Source of the DNA: Clostridiales bacterium Firm_13
GTDB lineage: Bacteria > Bacillota > Clostridia > Saccharofermentanales > Saccharofermentanaceae
Direction of reading: 5' to 3'
Assembly: GCA_001603035.1 (NCBI GenBank)
Contig: LVAS01000059.1
Location: forward strand, 124,001 to 188,000
Length of the DNA: 64,000 nt
Positions 42,758 to 53,679 of the stretch are shown in pieces (within the stretch, counting starts at the first letter, position 1; every line of letters begins with the position of its first letter). The notes under the pieces were generated by a model. It saw nothing but the letters and a program-made list of their open reading frames with translations. It was not told where the DNA came from and did not search any database. The position numbers and the translations under genes are program-made.

Positions 42758-43854
42758 CCCGTGAGATAATATTTCGTCTCTCCGCGTTTAAGAATCGGCG
42801 ACGGAAAGGATGGGTGATGAATCGCATCCGGATAATGCTGCGTCTCAAGACAGACACCGGCATACGGAACGTATTCATTCCCCTTCTTCCCTGTTGTTCC
42901 CTGGGTGTGATTCCCGGTATAGACTTGCAGTCCGGGAAAATTCGTGAGGACTTCCATCGCTCTTCCTGAAAACGGCTCGCGGAGAACCGCCGCACTCCGA
43001 ACCGTAAACGGGTCATCGCCGATGCAATAATTCTGATCTAACCCGCGCGAAGATAAAAGCTGCGGATCCGCAGAAGACATCGTCGGCGCAAGAGGATGCG
43101 GTGTCTCAAAATCAAATATTGTATCTCTCGTATCAGAAAATGTTCCGTCCGGTACATTATCCGGACCTTTGTTGGTCATCTTATGCGTGTTGATCTGCAA
43201 AACATGTCGGCCGACATTCCCGGTATCGTGACCCAGAAGGTTAAAGTACGCGTGGTTTGTCGGCGCGAAGATCGTATCCTGATCCGAAGTTCCGCGGTAT
43301 CCGATCACAAGCGTCATATCCGAAGTCCAGGCGTAGAGAACATCCGCGGATAAATTGCCCGGAAATCCGCAGGTTCCGTCCGGAGAATCCGTATGAAGAA
43401 TGACGGCGTCTCCTTCAATTTCAAAGGAATTCGTAATCCCCGCATCGACGAGGAATTGACTCGCCTCTTCCCTCGAAATGATTTTGCCTTCCCAATACGT
43501 ATTTTGAAATGACCCCGGTCCGCCGTGCAAATTGTTCGGACCGTCATTGGCGGGAAGAACATAGGTCTTCCCGTCCCATTCATATTGCGCGCCGCGAATT
43601 CGATTGGCCGAGCGTCCGACGACAGCGCCGTGGCAAGATCCACTCTCAAGATAATCCCCCAAGGAAGAGAAACCGAGAATCACATCGCCTAAAAAATTCA
43701 GACGGTCTCGCACAAAAATCGATGTGATCGAAGCCCCGTATTCCATCACGGAAAAAAAAGAACCGGAGGGGTGAGTCAGTCGAAAAGTCGATACCTCGCT
43801 GACACACGTTCCGGTTTTGCGTAATCCCGCACAGGGAAAGACATCAACGCACAT
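42733..43854 (-). CDS. galM: Aldose 1-epimerase (galactose mutarotase)
   Basis: 373 residues from ATG at 43852-43854, which follows GGGAGGG; a longer frame upstream lacks a site. Family motifs: NRIRGAQYEWDGK, NNLHGGPGSFQ (His), PTNHAYFNLLGH with catalytic His, and CLETQHYPDAIHH with catalytic Glu near the end. It interconverts alpha and beta anomers of aldoses, feeding glucose or galactose kinases. Confidence 0.95.
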   Translation of the reverse strand: MCVDVFPCAGLRKTGTCVSEVSTFRLTHPSGSFFSVMEYGASITSIFVRDRLNFLGDVILGFSSLGDYLESGSCHGAVVGRSANRIRGAQYEWDGKTYVLPANDGPNNLHGGPGSFQNTYWEGKIISREEASQFLVDAGITNSFEIEGDAVILHTDSPDGTCGFPGNLSADVLYAWTSDMTLVIGYRGTSDQDTIFAPTNHAYFNLLGHDTGNVGRHVLQINTHKMTNKGPDNVPDGTFSDTRDTIFDFETPHPLAPTMSSADPQLLSSRGLDQNYCIGDDPFTVRSAAVLREPFSGRAMEVLTNFPGLQVYTGNHTQGTTGKKGNEYVPYAGVCLETQHYPDAIHHPSFPSPILKRGETKYYLTGYRFFVSS

Positions 43855-43938
43855 AAAAACCCTCCCGAAATCCCCATTGCTCTGGGACACTTACGAGAAA
43901 ATCATATCACAAATCGTTACGCGGCGCGATGTCGTCCT

Positions 43939-46152
43939 TTATTTCTCCGCCGGCTCCGCCGGTATAAATGTTCGCGTATCCAAATCTTCTCGTTTTCTTT
44001 CGTTGGCGAGAACGGCAAATCGGCAAAGTTCCAGTTGACTGTCCAGCTTGATCTTCCCGCGCAGATCCATCTTATGATAGGTTCCGTCCGCGCGCAGAAA
44101 GTGGCTTCGGACTGTATCATTCAATTCAACTTCAAGAACATCAAGAACGCGCTTGCGGCAATCCGGGTCCTCCACAGGAAACAGCAGTTCAATTCGTCGA
44201 TCCAGGTTGCGCGGCATCCAGTCGGCGGAAGAGAGATAGATGTCTTCATATCCCTCGTTGTAAAAATAATAGATTCGGGAATGTTCCAAGAAGCGGCCCG
44301 TAATCGAACGCACGGTAATATTCTCGGACTGTCCCGCCACGCCCGGCTTAAGGCAGCAAATTCCTCGGACAATCAAGTCGATTCGAACGCCCGCCTGCGA
44401 TGCTTCATAGAGTTTGCCGATAATCGCCCCGTCGACGAGTGAGTTTACTTTGGCGACAATGGCCGCCTTCTTCCCGTCACGCGCATTCTGGATTTCACGC
44501 TGAATCCTCTTTTCGAAAAAGGATCGAAGCCAAAGCGGCGCGGGGATTAATCGGCGCCACTCAGGCGGTTCCGCAAAGCCCGACAGCATATTGAAAAACT
44601 CGGAGGCATCGACTCCGAACGGTTCGGAACAGGTGAAAAGCCCCAGATCCGTATAAATCTGCGCCGTTATGTCATTGTAGTTTCCTGTTCCGAGGTGCAG
44701 ATATCGCCGGATTCCGTCATCGTCATTCCGGACGACGAGCGTAATCTTACTGTGCGTTTTGAGTCCGACAAGACCATATATGACATGGCATCCCGCCTTT
44801 TCCAGCATCTTCGCCCAGTTAATGTTGTTCTCTTCATCGAATCGCGCTTTGAGTTCGACAAGAACCATTACCTGCTTTCCGTTTTGTGCGGCTTCCGCAA
44901 GATAGGCAATAATCGGCGAGCGACTGCTCACCCGATACAGAGTCTGCTTGATCGCAAGAACTCTCGGATCCCTCGCCGCTTCGCGGATAAAAGTTACGAC
45001 AGGGTCAAACGTCTCATACGGATGATGGACAAGACGGTCCTTCCGTCGAATCTGCTCGAAAATATTCTCGTCGGAAAACATCGAAGCAGGTTGTGCCTGA
45101 AAAGGCGGATAACAGAGATCCGGGTAATCCGACGAGGTTACCGAATAGAGTTTCATCAGAAAAGTCAGATCAAGCGGGCCGTTCGCGGTGAAGATGTCCT
45201 TGTCCGCGATATTAAGCGATTCGATAAGCCAACTGCGAAGACGTATATCCAGATGATCGTCGAGTTCAAGACGGATAATCTCCCCCCACTGACGAAGCCG
45301 AACCTGTTGTTCGATTTCCTTCAATAGGTCTTCCGCCTCATCCTCGTCTATATCCAGATCGGCATTCCGCATGATCCGATAGAAACCGGATGCGATTACG
45401 CGCGAGCCGTTAAACAGGCTGTCGAGATGCGCCTGAATGATTTGCTCAATCGGGACAAAAGATACGCCTGTTTCGTCGTGAATCTTGAAAAGGCGCGGGA
45501 CTACGGAAGGGATTTGGAGAGTCGCGTATCGCACATTATCCTCCCCTTCTTCTTCCGATGCCGGAGACGGGATCTCCAGAATCGCGCAAAGGTTCAGCCG
45601 GCGGTTATAGATAAGCGGGAACGGCCTCGAAGAGTCCACCGCCATCGGGGTAAGAATCGGATAGAGCGTCGACCGAAAATACTCGTCGGCCAAAGAGATC
45701 GCGCGCGCGTCCAACTCGGCATAATCAAGTATGCGGATATCGCGGGCGCGAAGAGACGGAATCAGGGAACGAGTATACGTCGAATATTGAAGCGCGACAC
45801 TCTGACGAACCTTTTCGGCGATAAGGTCCAACTGCTCCGCGGCGGTAAGTCCGGAGAAGTCCTTCTCGGTATAATTCGCATTCACCATATCTTTTAAGGA
45901 AGCGACCCTTACGACATAAAACTCGTCGAGATTGGACGCTGTTATAGAAAGAAACTTTGCCCTTTCCAAAAGTGGATTTCTCGTATCCCGCGCTTCGGCA
46001 AGTATCCTGTCGTTAAAGTCAAGCCAACTCAGCTCACGATTAATAAACCGTTCGCCGTCCGCCGCGATTCCCGCATTGTCGGACAGCATATGAAGGGTCT
46101 CGAGTTTGGCGGCTTTGGCGAGTTTTTTGGACTTCGTCTTTTTTGTCGTCAT
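43939..46152 (-). CDS. ppk: Polyphosphate kinase
   Basis: 737 residues from ATG at 46150-46152 (GGAG 9 nt upstream). The N-terminal helical domain contains NRELSWLDFNDRILAEARD and LDEFYVVRVASLKD. The catalytic region shows ALKQTLYRVS (as LAIKQTLYRVSSRSPI), VYGLVGLKTHSKITLVVR with the phosphorylated His, and later YLSSADWMPRNLDRRIE. It polymerises phosphate from ATP, reversibly. Its ATG overlaps the ppx stop in ATGA, so the two are translationally coupled. Confidence 0.97.
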   Translation of the reverse strand: MTTKKTKSKKLAKAAKLETLHMLSDNAGIAADGERFINRELSWLDFNDRILAEARDTRNPLLERAKFLSITASNLDEFYVVRVASLKDMVNANYTEKDFSGLTAAEQLDLIAEKVRQSVALQYSTYTRSLIPSLRARDIRILDYAELDARAISLADEYFRSTLYPILTPMAVDSSRPFPLIYNRRLNLCAILEIPSPASEEEGEDNVRYATLQIPSVVPRLFKIHDETGVSFVPIEQIIQAHLDSLFNGSRVIASGFYRIMRNADLDIDEDEAEDLLKEIEQQVRLRQWGEIIRLELDDHLDIRLRSWLIESLNIADKDIFTANGPLDLTFLMKLYSVTSSDYPDLCYPPFQAQPASMFSDENIFEQIRRKDRLVHHPYETFDPVVTFIREAARDPRVLAIKQTLYRVSSRSPIIAYLAEAAQNGKQVMVLVELKARFDEENNINWAKMLEKAGCHVIYGLVGLKTHSKITLVVRNDDDGIRRYLHLGTGNYNDITAQIYTDLGLFTCSEPFGVDASEFFNMLSGFAEPPEWRRLIPAPLWLRSFFEKRIQREIQNARDGKKAAIVAKVNSLVDGAIIGKLYEASQAGVRIDLIVRGICCLKPGVAGQSENITVRSITGRFLEHSRIYYFYNEGYEDIYLSSADWMPRNLDRRIELLFPVEDPDCRKRVLDVLEVELNDTVRSHFLRADGTYHKMDLRGKIKLDSQLELCRFAVLANERKREDLDTRTFIPAEPAEK

Positions 46153-47693
46153 GCGATCGGTCTCCTCTGTTTGAGAACTGGTATGAGTCCGTAAACCTGT
46201 CGGCACAAATCGAGTTTGGTCGCGACGGCCCATTGTTCGTAGGCGAGATCCCCCGTCGTATCGCAAAGGATCTGGAGACTTTCCCCCTGAATCGTCACGG
46301 ATATGTCGTGTACCTTCTGCCGATGAGACGCATCCATCGCGTCGGCCAGTCGGAGGATCGCCGCGATCTTTGCAACCGTAATCTTATGCTCCCGCGACAA
46401 ATACTGAAAATATCGATCGGCATACAAATCGGTCGCGACATAGAAACGCGCCGCGTTCGCAATAATCTCGCGCTCCTCGGCGCTGATGCCGATAATTTCC
46501 GTCGTCTGAATAATGTGATAGGATCTCGTACTGTGATTCGTAACATTAATGTACTTGCCGACCTCGTGAAGAATCGCGGTCAGTTGAAGCAGAAAGCGCT
46601 CCCTCTCATTGAGCCCGTGCATCTTTTTGGTGCTGTCAAAGATCGATAGGGCAAAATCCTCCACCTGCTCGGTATGCTTTCTGTCGAACCGGTAGCGTTT
46701 GGCAATATGTCGAACGGCCGAAAGCGTATCCTGATACGGATCCGACTTCAGTTCAAAACCATACTTCTCGAAGGCGTTCTGAAAAAGAACACCGTCGCAG
46801 AGAGACGCCGCCGGCATATGAATCCCTTCGAGGCCGAGAGAATCCAGTGATTTCTTGATGATTAACGCCGTCGGCAGGAGCAGTTTTGCCGTTGCGGAAG
46901 GAATGTTCCTCATCAAAACCAATTCGGAAGGGCGTGTCTTACGAAGATAGTCGCAGATTTCCAGAAACTTCTTCTTCGGGAGGAAACAAGGTTCTCTCGG
47001 GGATAAGCCGCCCAAATCCTTAATGAATCCGATGTCACTTCCGAACGCGATCATATGTTGGTAGGACACGCCTTTAGGCTCGATCGCATGATAATCATCG
47101 AGGTCATGGGAGATAAACTCCTCAAGGACTTCCGCGTAGTGCGGGGTCTGCTTCTCAAGATCCGAGAGAAGTTCGCTGATTCGAAGAGATCCGAGAAGCA
47201 TGTTTTGGCTGAAAAGAAATTCCGAACGGTCAAATACTGTCGTCTGTATGCTTCCGGCTCCAATGTCGAGAATGAGCGTTCCGGTCTTTATGATGTCCTC
47301 AAATCCGTCCATTCTCTCTTTTACCGCAAGAGTATGGCAGAATCGCTCTTCGGAGTTATCCAGAATACGGACCGTAAGGCCGGTGCGAAGCCGGATCCGC
47401 TCGATTGCGAATTCGCGATTCGCAGCTTCTCGGAAAGCGCTCGTCGCAACACAGATCGTCTCGGACAGGCGGTATTCCTTGAGTTTCAGAACAAAGGCAT
47501 TGAGGATTTCACAGAGTTCGTCAAGTTGTCCGTCCGAAATACGTCCGCACCGATACGTTTCCGCACCGAGCGCGAGAAATCTTCGAGCCGACTCGATCTC
47601 GATCGGTCTCTCCTTCTTGGACAATTGAAACACTTTAAGACGAAGGGACAAAGATCCCAAGTCGATTACCGCTATGGTTTCTTTCGGCGACAT
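46149..47693 (-). CDS. ppx: Ppx/GppA family exopolyphosphatase
   Basis: 514 residues from ATG at 47691-47693, directly after AAGGAGAG; an open frame upstream lacks start signals. The actin-like ATPase-fold N-terminus shows VIDLGSLSLRL (usual GSNS partly changed to GSLS) and LDIGAGSIQTTVF (usual GGGS reads GAGS), with NSEER in place of the usual EEA loop. The C-terminal HD domain has LHEVGKYINVTNHS. It would degrade polyphosphate or pppGpp, opposing ppk directly downstream. Slightly diverged motifs are common in clostridial members. Confidence 0.92.
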   Translation of the reverse strand: MSPKETIAVIDLGSLSLRLKVFQLSKKERPIEIESARRFLALGAETYRCGRISDGQLDELCEILNAFVLKLKEYRLSETICVATSAFREAANREFAIERIRLRTGLTVRILDNSEERFCHTLAVKERMDGFEDIIKTGTLILDIGAGSIQTTVFDRSEFLFSQNMLLGSLRISELLSDLEKQTPHYAEVLEEFISHDLDDYHAIEPKGVSYQHMIAFGSDIGFIKDLGGLSPREPCFLPKKKFLEICDYLRKTRPSELVLMRNIPSATAKLLLPTALIIKKSLDSLGLEGIHMPAASLCDGVLFQNAFEKYGFELKSDPYQDTLSAVRHIAKRYRFDRKHTEQVEDFALSIFDSTKKMHGLNERERFLLQLTAILHEVGKYINVTNHSTRSYHIIQTTEIIGISAEEREIIANAARFYVATDLYADRYFQYLSREHKITVAKIAAILRLADAMDASHRQKVHDISVTIQGESLQILCDTTGDLAYEQWAVATKLDLCRQVYGLIPVLKQRRPIA

Positions 47694-47870
47694 GCTTCTC
47701 TCCTTAGGACGAATCAAGATGTTTTTATTATACAACGGGAAGCAACTCTCTTTGCGCTTCCTTTTGCTTTTTACAATGAATTTACCGAATTGACGGGGCA
47801 AGAGATTCTGAAATGCCGGATTGATCGTATCTTTGCTATAATGAAGACAAAAAAAGAAAGACAGACGACG

Positions 47871-48395
47871 ATGGATAAAGATACAGATTCGAATATCCCC
47901 ACTTCCGATATCCGCGCTTCCCAGGAGGCAATGGAAGGGCGACTGAACGCTCTTCTTCTGGAATTGGCGGAGAAAGACGAGACGCGTTTTCGCGAAATAC
48001 GTTCTCGAGCCGATTCCTATACCGAGCACACCGAAATCGTTATGTATCGTCATACCAACGGTTCCGGTCGATTATTCGGCGGGTCTCTTCTGCAAATGAT
48101 TGACACGGTCGGCGCGATCTGCGCCAGAAGACATGCCGGAACCGAGGTGACGACGGTCGCCATCGACCATCTCAATTTTAAGGCCCCCGCTTCTCTCAAC
48201 TCGACAATTCTTCTGACGGCGGAGATGGAATCCGTGGGACGAACATCCATGAAGGTCGCGGTCCGCACATTCGTTGAGTCGCTCGACGGGTCCAGAGAAG
48301 AGATTAACGTAGCGCACATGACTTTTGTCGCAATCGACAAATTCAACCGTCCGATCGCCGTCCCGAGGCTTAAGGAGCAACTTGCCGCTGAGTAG
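47871..48395 (+). CDS. Acyl-CoA thioesterase (hotdog fold)
   Basis: 174 residues from ATG at 47871; the ATG 30 bp upstream overlaps a TATAAT (47837-47842) and is unlikely, although the ribosome site before 47871 is weak (AGAAAG). A single 4HBT hotdog domain of the YciA/BACH type: MYRHTNGSGRLFGGSLLQMIDTVGAICARRHAG, in which family members usually have N-x-x-G-x-L-F-G-G. It hydrolyses acyl-CoA; chain specificity is unknown. Divergent from ppx. Confidence 0.88.
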   Translation: MDKDTDSNIPTSDIRASQEAMEGRLNALLLELAEKDETRFREIRSRADSYTEHTEIVMYRHTNGSGRLFGGSLLQMIDTVGAICARRHAGTEVTTVAIDHLNFKAPASLNSTILLTAEMESVGRTSMKVAVRTFVESLDGSREEINVAHMTFVAIDKFNRPIAVPRLKEQLAAE

Positions 48396-48423
48396 GCGCC
48401 TTCGCATCGACATCCGGATGAAC

Positions 48424-48466
48424 GAAAGGGCAGTTCGCAATGACATTTTGCGGACTGCCCTTTCTG
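48424..48466. terminator. Hairpin between convergent thioesterase and ilvB genes
   Basis: GAAAGGGCAGTTCGCAA (48424-48440) pairs with TTGCGGACTGCCCTTTC (48448-48464), one mismatch. T runs are short, but its place between two convergent genes suggests a bidirectional terminator. Confidence 0.7.
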
Positions 48467-48490
48467 CTATGTGCTCTTTTCTATTTCTGA

Positions 48491-50188
48491 TTACATTCCC
48501 GGCATAATCATATCCTCGGGGTTTTTGCCCGGCGGAATCATCGGGTAAACCAATTCGTCCACATCAAGCATGACATGAAGTACATATGGCTTATCGTCGG
48601 AAAGCATCGTATCGATCTGGGTCAAGAACTCATTTCTCGTCGTTGCGCGCCCCCCTCGAATCCCGTAAGCGTCCGCAATTTGGATAAAATTCGGATTGCT
48701 GTCCAGAATCGATTGACTGTACCGCTTCCCGTAAAAGAGCTCCTGCCATTGTTTGACCATGCCGAGCTGCTGATTGTCCATGATGATCACTTTGACGTTC
48801 AGACCCAATCGAGAAAGCGGCGCAAACTCCTGTATTGTCATCTGAATACCGCCGTCCCCGACAAAAAGGATAACCGGGCGATCCGGCGCCGCGATCGCAG
48901 CCCCGATTGCGGCGGGAAGCCCGAAGCCCATCGTTCCGAGCCCGCCTGACGTAAGGAAAGATCTCGGCGTTTCGACTCGGAAATACTGCGTCGCAAAAAT
49001 CTGATGTTGTCCAACATCGGTAACAAGAATCGGATTCTTTCCGGCGCAGGCGTCCGATATGGTCCTTACGACCGCTTCGGGTAGAAGCTTATCGTCAAGT
49101 TCCGTCAACTTGTCCGTGAGTTCCCGATACCGTGTTGTCTTTGCGAACAGAGCCGAAAGCCACTCCCGCCAATTCTCCGCATAATTTCCCTCCGGCAAAT
49201 TGTCGAGAATCTTTCGGAAGAAGTTGCCCGCATCGTCTTCGATCTCGACGCTGGTTCTTATATTCTTCCCGATTTCCGCCGGGTCGATGTCGACATGAAT
49301 AACCGTTCGTTCTTTCGCATTGTATTTATCCGGATCTCCGATCAAACGATCGGAGAATCGGCAACCGACAGCCAGAAGAAGGTCGCAATTCCCGATCGCC
49401 GAATTCGCCTGCGGCGTTCCGTGCATACCGACCATTCCAAGGAATTGCGGGTGACTCTCGTCGATAACCCCCTTTGCCATCATCGTTATCGCAATCGGAA
49501 TGCCGGTTCGTTCCGCGAAATTCCGCATCGCTTCACTGGCTCCGTCCGAGATGATGACTCCGCCGCCGACAAGAAGAAGCGGTCGTTTGGCGGCGCGAAG
49601 CGCCGGATAGACATACTGTTCCTGAATCTCGGTGCGTTTCCTCGGCGGGCGATGACGAATCACACCGGCCCCGGATCCGGAATCCGCGGGTATCGGAAGA
49701 GCCATAATATCCTTGGGGACATTCACTAAGACAGGTCCGGGCCTTCCCTCCGTCGTGAGATTCCAAGCCTCTTCCAATGTCGGAAGAAGGTCTTCGGGCT
49801 CCATAACAAGGTAATTGTATTTGGTAATCGGCTGGGTAATACCCGTAATGTCCGCTTCCTGGAAAGCGTCCTTCCCCGTGCAACTTCTCGCCACGGCACC
49901 CGTGATCGCAAAGAGGGGCACCGAATCCAGGCAGGCATCTGCGATTCCGGTGACAAGATTGGTGGCGCCGGGGCCCGAAGTCGCGATCATAACACCGGGT
50001 TTGCCCGTAATCTTGGCGTATCCCTCCGCGGCATGCGCGGCTCCCTGCTCATGTCCGGTCAGAATATGCGGAAAATCCATTTGGTAAATCGCGTCATAGA
50101 GAATGAGGATCGGCCCGCCGGGATACCCGAATGCCGGATCCACACCTTTCCTTTTCAGAAAGGCGATAATCGTCTCTGCTCCGTTCAT
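48491..50188 (-). CDS. ilvB: Acetolactate synthase, large subunit
   Basis: 565 residues. TPP enzyme: the N-terminal Glu of GHEQGAAHAAEGYAKITG, then SGPGATN, FAD-domain text, and the TPP motif GDGGIQMTIQEFAPLSRLGLNVKVIIMDNQ (~437-466). It condenses two pyruvates, or pyruvate plus 2-oxobutyrate, in the first common step of valine and isoleucine synthesis. Last gene of leuC-leuD-leuB-ilvD-ilvB. No regulatory subunit gene (ilvN) follows; the next element is a terminator. AGGAGGAG precedes the ATG. Confidence 0.96.
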   Translation of the reverse strand: MNGAETIIAFLKRKGVDPAFGYPGGPILILYDAIYQMDFPHILTGHEQGAAHAAEGYAKITGKPGVMIATSGPGATNLVTGIADACLDSVPLFAITGAVARSCTGKDAFQEADITGITQPITKYNYLVMEPEDLLPTLEEAWNLTTEGRPGPVLVNVPKDIMALPIPADSGSGAGVIRHRPPRKRTEIQEQYVYPALRAAKRPLLLVGGGVIISDGASEAMRNFAERTGIPIAITMMAKGVIDESHPQFLGMVGMHGTPQANSAIGNCDLLLAVGCRFSDRLIGDPDKYNAKERTVIHVDIDPAEIGKNIRTSVEIEDDAGNFFRKILDNLPEGNYAENWREWLSALFAKTTRYRELTDKLTELDDKLLPEAVVRTISDACAGKNPILVTDVGQHQIFATQYFRVETPRSFLTSGGLGTMGFGLPAAIGAAIAAPDRPVILFVGDGGIQMTIQEFAPLSRLGLNVKVIIMDNQQLGMVKQWQELFYGKRYSQSILDSNPNFIQIADAYGIRGGRATTRNEFLTQIDTMLSDDKPYVLHVMLDVDELVYPMIPPGKNPEDMIMPGM

Positions 50189-50260
50189 TATTTCTCTCCT
50201 CCTATCGGGAAGAGCGCGCCTTTTCTGCGCTCCCTTATCGGTTGTCGTTCTCGGTTCTTT

Positions 50261-51955
50261 TCAAGTCGCGCGCGGGGAAATCCCGCAAACCTTCACATGA
50301 TTCATACTTGCGCCGTTTGCGGCAGAATCGGCCATGTCCTCATAGCGCGCCAGGACTCCCTTTGTATTTCGCTCCGGGACCGGGGCGGCACTTCTCGATT
50401 GAAGAATTTCTTCTTCGACCAGAAGCGCAATCTTTCGGTTCGGAATATCAATCAGAATCCGGTCGCCTTCGTTAACAAAGGCAAGGGGTCCGCCGACCGC
50501 CGCTTCCGGACATATGTGTCCGACGGAGGCGCCTCTTGTCGCGCCGGAGAAACGACCGTCCGTGATCAAAGCCACACTGGTATCAAGCCCCATTCCGGCG
50601 ACGGCGGATGTCGGCGTCAGCATTTCACGCATACCGGGGCCGCCTTTCGGTCCTTCAAATCGAATAACAATGATGTCGCCGGGATTGATCTTCCCGCCGA
50701 ATATTGCCGCCGTGGCGTCTTCTTCCGAGTCGAAAACGCGGGCGGGACCTTCGTGCGAAAGCATCTCGGGTAAAACGGCGCCCTTCTTCACGATCGCGCC
50801 TTCGGGAGCGAGATTGCCCTTCAAAACCGCGAGTCCGCCGTCGACGGCGACGGGATCCGTAATCGGTCGAATCACCTTGCCGTCCGCACCGGGAATTCCG
50901 TTGATTCGCGATGCGATACTGCCGTCGACAGAAGGTTGATCGGTGATAAGAAGACCCGTTTTGGCAAGTTCCGCCAGAACGGCGGAGATGCCTCCGACAT
51001 CGTTCAGATCCGTAATGAAGACGGAACTTGCCGGATTCAGTTTGCAAAGCTGCGGCGTCTCCGACGCAATCTTTGCGATTTCATCGAGTGTCAGCGGGAA
51101 TCCGGCTTCTCTCGCAATCGCGAGCATGTGGAGGACGCTGTTTGTCGATCCGCCGAGTGCCATGTCGACACGCATCGCGTTGCGCACCGAAGATTCGTTC
51201 ATGATCTGACGAGCCGTAATCCCCTCTTCAAGAAGTCGGACGATCGCCATCCCCGTCTCTTTGGCAAGACGTCTCCGCGCCGAAAATACGGCCGGAATCG
51301 TACCGCTGCCCGGAAGCGACATTCCGAGAGCTTCGGTAAGACAGTTCATCGTGTTTGCGGTATACATGCCGGAACAACTGCCGCAAGTCGGACAGCACGC
51401 CTCCTCCATACCGGCCAGCTGCTCCGCGCTTAACGAACCCGCCGCATAACTTCCCGCCGCCTCGAACATTTCGGACAAACCGAAACGCTTCCCTCCATAA
51501 TTTCCCGGAAGCATCGGGCCGCCGGATACAAATATCGAGGGAATGTCGAGCCGCGCCGCCGCCATGAGCATTCCGGGTACAACTTTGTCACAACTCGGAA
51601 TAAAGACGACCGCATCGAGCGGCTGCGCCATCAGAACCAGTTCGCAAGAGTCTGCGATGATGTCGCGACTGACAAGGGAATACTTCATTCCGACATGATT
51701 CATCGCCGTGCCGTCGCATACGGCAATCGCGGGAAACTCGAGAGGGATCGCGCCCGCGGTTCTGATGCCATCCTTCACGGCCTGCGTAAGATCGCGAAGA
51801 TGCATGTGACCGGGCACCAATTCCGAGAAGGAATTCACGACGCCGATCAGTGGGCGCGACAATTCTTCCTTCGTTAATCCAAGAGCATAAAAAAGGGAGC
51901 GGTGAGGCGCGCGAGTGGCCTCTTTAGTCATCTGCGCACTGCGTTCGTTCTTCAT
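50261..51955 (-). CDS. ilvD: Dihydroxy-acid dehydratase
   Basis: 564 residues from ATG at 51953-51955 (CAGGTG upstream), the length of the standard enzyme; a frame extension upstream overlaps leuB. FeS and metal-binding residues appear in [32 protein letters not shown] and [19 protein letters not shown]. It dehydrates dihydroxy acids to the 2-oxoacids of valine and isoleucine. Gap to leuB is 94 bp. Confidence 0.97.
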   Translation of the reverse strand: MKNERSAQMTKEATRAPHRSLFYALGLTKEELSRPLIGVVNSFSELVPGHMHLRDLTQAVKDGIRTAGAIPLEFPAIAVCDGTAMNHVGMKYSLVSRDIIADSCELVLMAQPLDAVVFIPSCDKVVPGMLMAAARLDIPSIFVSGGPMLPGNYGGKRFGLSEMFEAAGSYAAGSLSAEQLAGMEEACCPTCGSCSGMYTANTMNCLTEALGMSLPGSGTIPAVFSARRRLAKETGMAIVRLLEEGITARQIMNESSVRNAMRVDMALGGSTNSVLHMLAIAREAGFPLTLDEIAKIASETPQLCKLNPASSVFITDLNDVGGISAVLAELAKTGLLITDQPSVDGSIASRINGIPGADGKVIRPITDPVAVDGGLAVLKGNLAPEGAIVKKGAVLPEMLSHEGPARVFDSEEDATAAIFGGKINPGDIIVIRFEGPKGGPGMREMLTPTSAVAGMGLDTSVALITDGRFSGATRGASVGHICPEAAVGGPLAFVNEGDRILIDIPNRKIALLVEEEILQSRSAAPVPERNTKGVLARYEDMADSAANGASMNHVKVCGISPRAT

Positions 51956-52049
51956 TTTGTTCACCTGCTTTCGAAAATGTCTGTGTATGTCTTTTTGTTC
52001 GAGCGTCCCGTCGAACCTTACCGGGACAAAAGAGCCCTTCCTAGGGGCG

Positions 52050-53153
52050 TCAAACAATAGACAGGATGACCTTCTCCGTCATTTCCTTTGTTCCCAGAAT
52101 AACATTTTCTTCTTCGTAGGCAATGTCCTTCGTACGGTATCCTTCGGAAAGAACCCGAGAGACCGCATTTTCAATGGCTTTCGCTTCGTTTTCAAGCGAG
52201 AAAGACCAGCGCAGCATCATGGCGGCGGAAAGAATCGTCGCAAGGGGATTGGCCAGATTCTTGCCGGCAATATCGGGCGCGGATCCGTGAACCGGCTCAT
52301 ACATTCCCGGTTGTCCCGGTGCGCCGAGTGATGCGGACGGCAGCATGCCAATCGAACCCGTGATCATTCCGGCCTCGTCGGAAAGGATATCGCCGAACAT
52401 ATTCGAGGTGATAATCACATCAAATTCGGACGGCCTTCTGACCAATTGCATCGAGGCGTTGTCGACATACATATATTCCACTTGAACATCTTCGTATTCC
52501 GGATGAAGACGTTCCGTCACTTCACGCCAAAGTCGCGAACTTTCCAGAATGTTGGCTTTGTCGACGATGACCGCACGTCTGTCTCTGCCGCGCGAAAGCG
52601 ATAGTCCCAAACGCACGATGCGCTCGATTTCCAAGACACTGTACGCCTCGGTGTCATACGCTTCTTCGCCCTTTGCGATCCCATCTTGCGTCAGCCCGCC
52701 GTCACGACGGCCGCGATCGCCAAAATAAATACCGCCCGTCAGTTCGCGAACGATCAGAACGTCAATTCCGGAAGAGACGAGATCCTCCTTAAGGGGACTC
52801 GCACCGGCCAGTTGCGGAAAAAGAACTGCGGGGCGTAAGTTGGCATAAAGACCTAAGCCCTCACGAAGACCGAGAAGTGCTTTTTCGGGGCGAGATTTAC
52901 CGGGGAGCGTGTCCCATTTGGGGCCGCCGACCGCTCCGAGTAGCACCGCATCCGCACGCTTGCAAGCCGCCAGCGTCGCCGCAGGCAAAGGGTCGCCTGT
53001 CGCGTCAATCGCGCTGCCGCCCGCCAGAAGCTCGTCGAATCGGAATGTGTGGCCGAATTTTCTTCCGATTTCGAGAAGGACTTCACAAGTACCGTTAACA
53101 ACTTCCGGTCCGATTCCGTCTCCCGGAATCACCGCAATTCTATAATTGCCCAT
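52050..53153 (-). CDS. leuB: 3-isopropylmalate dehydrogenase
   Basis: 367 residues. [14 protein letters not shown] at the start, [50 protein letters not shown] and [29 protein letters not shown] are all canonical LeuB landmarks with the Arg/Tyr/Asp set. NAD-dependent oxidative decarboxylation of 3-isopropylmalate in leucine synthesis. AGGAGG before the ATG, 21 bp after leuD. Confidence 0.97.
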   Translation of the reverse strand: MGNYRIAVIPGDGIGPEVVNGTCEVLLEIGRKFGHTFRFDELLAGGSAIDATGDPLPAATLAACKRADAVLLGAVGGPKWDTLPGKSRPEKALLGLREGLGLYANLRPAVLFPQLAGASPLKEDLVSSGIDVLIVRELTGGIYFGDRGRRDGGLTQDGIAKGEEAYDTEAYSVLEIERIVRLGLSLSRGRDRRAVIVDKANILESSRLWREVTERLHPEYEDVQVEYMYVDNASMQLVRRPSEFDVIITSNMFGDILSDEAGMITGSIGMLPSASLGAPGQPGMYEPVHGSAPDIAGKNLANPLATILSAAMMLRWSFSLENEAKAIENAVSRVLSEGYRTKDIAYEEENVILGTKEMTEKVILSIV

Positions 53154-53174
53154 TTCTTCCTCCTGGTCAGATTG

Positions 53175-53663
53175 TTATTTTTGTGTGGCGATGTATCCGA
53201 CCAGTCCGTCGGCTTCGATAATTTTCCGAATAAACGCAGGGAACGGCTTCGCTTGAAAGGAAGCACCTGTCGTAACATCCGTAATCGTACCTGTCTCAAA
53301 ATCAATACTGACTTCGTCGCCGTTTTGAATCGCTTCCGCCGCCTCCGTCGATTCGAGTATCGCAAGGCCCATATTGATCGCGTTGCGATAGAAAATACGC
53401 GCAAACGAAGGCGCGATGACACAGGAGATGCCGCTCGCTTTGATCGCGATCGGAGCATGCTCACGGGACGATCCGCATCCGAAATTCTTGCCCGCAACCA
53501 GAATGTCGCCCGGTTGAACGCGCGAGACAAAGGTCGTGTCTATATCCTCCATGCAGTGCTTTGCCAACTCTGAAGGAACCGATGTATTGAGATATCGAGC
53601 GGGAATAATGACATCCGTATCGACATTGTCGCCGTATTTGAACACTTTACCTTTTGCTATCAT
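53175..53663 (-). CDS. leuD: 3-isopropylmalate dehydratase, small subunit
   Basis: 162 residues from the ATG at 53661-53663; an ATG two codons upstream is too near the GGAG. Short LeuD of the type found with the 420-residue LeuC. Signatures: [16 protein letters not shown] and [23 protein letters not shown]. It completes the isomerase active site with LeuC. Confidence 0.96.
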   Translation of the reverse strand: MIAKGKVFKYGDNVDTDVIIPARYLNTSVPSELAKHCMEDIDTTFVSRVQPGDILVAGKNFGCGSSREHAPIAIKASGISCVIAPSFARIFYRNAINMGLAILESTEAAEAIQNGDEVSIDFETGTITDVTTGASFQAKPFPAFIRKIIEADGLVGYIATQK

Positions 53664-53679
53664 AATCATCTCTCCCTTA

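Noticed and set aside
47055-47870. A long plus-strand extension of the thioesterase frame
   Set aside because: It is antisense to ppx and crosses the thioesterase promoter region; the hotdog domain begins after 47871.
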